Shown here: in pieces, positions 51,681-53,178 of the stretch
How the letters are laid out: every line of letters begins with the position of its first letter
Position numbering within the stretch: position 1 is the stretch's first letter
Notes under the pieces: model-generated
The model's input: only the letters and a program-made list of their open reading frames with translations
Database searches by the model: none
Told to the model about the DNA's origin: nothing
Assembly (NCBI RefSeq): GCF_039543385.1
Contig: NZ_BAABJQ010000047.1
Span: forward strand, 1-53,178
Reading direction: 5' to 3'
Source of the DNA: Rugosimonospora acidiphila
Lineage (GTDB): Bacteria > Actinomycetota > Actinomycetes > Mycobacteriales > Micromonosporaceae
DNA length: 53,178 bases
Made by a program: the position numbers and the translations under genes

Positions 51681-53178
51681 CTCGGTTCTCCTCCGGTCTC
51701 CTCCGGGTTGCCTCGGAGCACGACGATTGCCTGCGGGATCCGGTCGGCCGGCAGGTGTTCCGCGAGGTACTCGCGCAGCGCGGTGACCAGTCCGGCGGTG
51801 GCCGCCGAGGCGACGGCCGGATCGTTGGCGTAGCTGGGCACCGGGCCGAACTCCGCGTCCGGGGTGGCCGGTGCGAGCTGCGGGTCCCCGCCGAAGACGA
51901 CGTCGAGGCGCCCCGGCGAGCCGTCGGCCGCCCAGGTCACCACCGTGTGCAGTCCCAGCTCGGCGCCGAGCGCCCAGAGCTCCTCCGGATCCGGGCCGGC
52001 CGTGTCGCCGGGCTGCTGTCCGAGCGGCAGACCGGCGTCCAGCCGCCGCAGTGCCGCGACCTCCGCCGCGACCCGGCGGTTGGGCACGCCGGTGATCCGT
52101 ACCGGGCCGGCCGCGTGCGCCAGCAGGGCGCGCAGCCCCACCAGGCCGTCGGCCACCGTGTCCCAGGGCAGCGTCGTCGCGGCCGGCTGGGCGGGCGACG
52201 CGGGCCGCTTGCGCAGGACGGCGTCGTACCGGTGCCGGCTGAGTTCGTTGTGGTGCCGCGCCCGCTTGACGCGCACGTCCACCGAGGCGATGTCCGGCAC
52301 CTCCCGCGCCAGCGCCGGGAAGAACGCGGGGTCGACGACGAGTTCCTTCTCCTCCGCGGTGCTGCGCTCGACCAGTACGAGGGCCTCCTCGGGGCTCTCC
52401 TTGTCGAGCTCGCCGGCCACCACGGCGGCACGGAAGGCGCGCAGCAGCCGCCGGTTACGCACGTCGCCGACGAAGACCGCCCCGCCGGGCGCCAGCATCC
52501 GGATGGCTCCGGCGATGACGTCGGCGAGGTAGCGGCCGTCCGGGAAGTACTGCACCACCGAGTTGATGACGACGGTGTCGAAGCCGCCCTCGGGCAGCCC
52601 GGTGAAGTCGTTCGCCTCGCGGGCCTCCAGCCGGACCCGGCCGGTCAGCTCCGGCTGTGCGGCGACCTGCTCGCGCAGGGTCTCGACCACGGTCTCGGAG
52701 AAGTCGGTGCCGAGGTACGACTCGCACTCGGCGGCGAGCTGGCCCATCAGCAGACCCGTACCCACGCCGATCTCCAGTACCCGCGCCGGGCGCAGCGACC
52801 GGATGCGCGTCACCGTGGCGTCCCGCCACTCGCGCATCTGCTCTAGCGGGATCGGCTCGCCCGTGTAGCTGCTGTTCCAACCGACGAAGTTGTCGCCGAG
52901 GCCACCGGAGGGGGTCAGCTCGCCGTACACCCATTCGTAGATGACGTGCCACTCATCGACACGGGCCTGGTCCTGCGTGGCGTCGGGCGCATCGACGGGG
53001 CGGATCCGCGCCACCACGCGCTTGGTCCCGGGCGAGGCCGGGTCCGGCTCAAGGGTGACTTCCGCCGTGGCCACCTCGGGGTGGGCGGCGATGACGTGGC
53101 GGACTGGTTCGAGCCAGTCCGGGGTGCCAGGCTCGCTCGTGACAGATGCGGCCGTGGCGGGCTGGGTGAGTGAGGTCG
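51677..53178 (-). CDS. NRPS-type methyltransferase flanked by A-domain edges (5' end beyond window)
   Basis: At least 500 aa; the frame stays open to the right edge (upstream codons read TSLTQPATAASVTSEP ...). PVRHVIAAHPEVATAEV resembles the A8-proximal part of an adenylation domain. Then the methyltransferase: FVGWNSSYTGEPIPLEQMREW, the SAM motif VLEIGVGTG, GTDFSE, VVINSVVQYFPDGRYL and GGAVFVGDVRNRRLLRAF, as in N/C-methyltransferases inserted in NRPS A domains. The end (LREYLAEHLPADRIPQAIVVL) resembles A9-A10. So the frame looks like the insert of an interrupted A domain without the A core. If the gene starts just past the edge it is a free-standing methyltransferase; otherwise an A core may lie upstream. 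Confidence 0.88.
   Translation of the reverse strand, partial: TSLTQPATAASVTSEPGTPDWLEPVRHVIAAHPEVATAEVTLEPDPASPGTKRVVARIRPVDAPDATQDQARVDEWHVIYEWVYGELTPSGGLGDNFVGWNSSYTGEPIPLEQMREWRDATVTRIRSLRPARVLEIGVGTGLLMGQLAAECESYLGTDFSETVVETLREQVAAQPELTGRVRLEAREANDFTGLPEGGFDTVVINSVVQYFPDGRYLADVIAGAIRMLAPGGAVFVGDVRNRRLLRAFRAAVVAGELDKESPEEALVLVERSTAEEKELVVDPAFFPALAREVPDIASVDVRVKRARHHNELSRHRYDAVLRKRPASPAQPAATTLPWDTVADGLVGLRALLAHAAGPVRITGVPNRRVAAEVAALRRLDAGLPLGQQPGDTAGPDPEELWALGAELGLHTVVTWAADGSPGRLDVVFGGDPQLAPATPDAEFGPVPSYANDPAVASAATAGLVTALREYLAEHLPADRIPQAIVVLRGNPEETGGEPR

Overview
The window is high-GC DNA from a filamentous actinomycete. A Micromonosporaceae origin is plausible from the gene content (XRE regulators with a DUF5753 sensor, lipoproteins with Ser/Pro/Thr linkers, a CebR-type box, a Nur-type box, long GC-rich terminator hairpins), but this is inference. 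No rRNA, tRNA, CRISPR array, transposase or integrase was found. All functional calls come from reading motifs by eye; no database search was run.

Left part (1-30.5 kb), mostly chromosomal genes with local operators. A LamG gene fragment faces an MBOAT/SGNH acyl-transfer pair. Next come a His/Met-rich metal permease behind a CsoR-like palindrome and a cold-shock protein. A MarR regulator overlaps a carotenoid oxygenase gene. A secreted GH9-CBM3-CBM2 cellulase lies behind a CebR-like box. HhH DNA-repair, XRE/DUF5753 and membrane-protein genes follow. An SRPBCC gene is followed by a wrecked YCII/ECF-sigma remnant. A nickel/cobalt permease sits behind a Nur-like box. A divergent pheST pair has its own attenuator-like leader. 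After that come cupin and DinB genes, msrB-msrA, an ABC-F protein with an upstream leader ORF, divergent L,D-transpeptidase and M15 peptidase lipoproteins, an SDR/MerR pair, and a TetR/DedA/ATP-grasp group.

Right part (30.6 kb to the window end) is a specialised-metabolite gene cluster that runs off the right edge. It holds GDP-mannose 4,6-dehydratase, a GT1 glycosyltransferase and a perosamine-synthase-like aminotransferase (a GDP-amino-sugar branch). Its regulators are a divergent histidine kinase/response regulator pair. Further genes encode a type II thioesterase, a DrrAB-like exporter, an OleD/MGT-type glycosyltransferase, a VC0807-type membrane protein, a small lipoprotein and a secreted GH3 glucosidase. 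The assembly genes are a P450, a free-standing A-PCP protein, a C-A*-PCP protein whose A domain looks dead, and an NRPS-type methyltransferase flanked by A-domain edges. A working model: the A-PCP protein loads an amino acid that the P450 may oxidise; the C-A*-PCP protein receives or condenses it; the methyltransferase acts in trans; sugars are added; the product is glucosylated inside the cell, exported by DrrAB and de-glucosylated outside by the GH3 enzyme. No PKS, type I thioesterase or MbtH gene is visible, so the core scaffold genes must lie beyond the window.

Two further themes deserve attention. The PheRS alpha subunit departs from the usual residues of its amino-acid pocket. At five gene ends, short tandem duplications begin at or include the stop codon.
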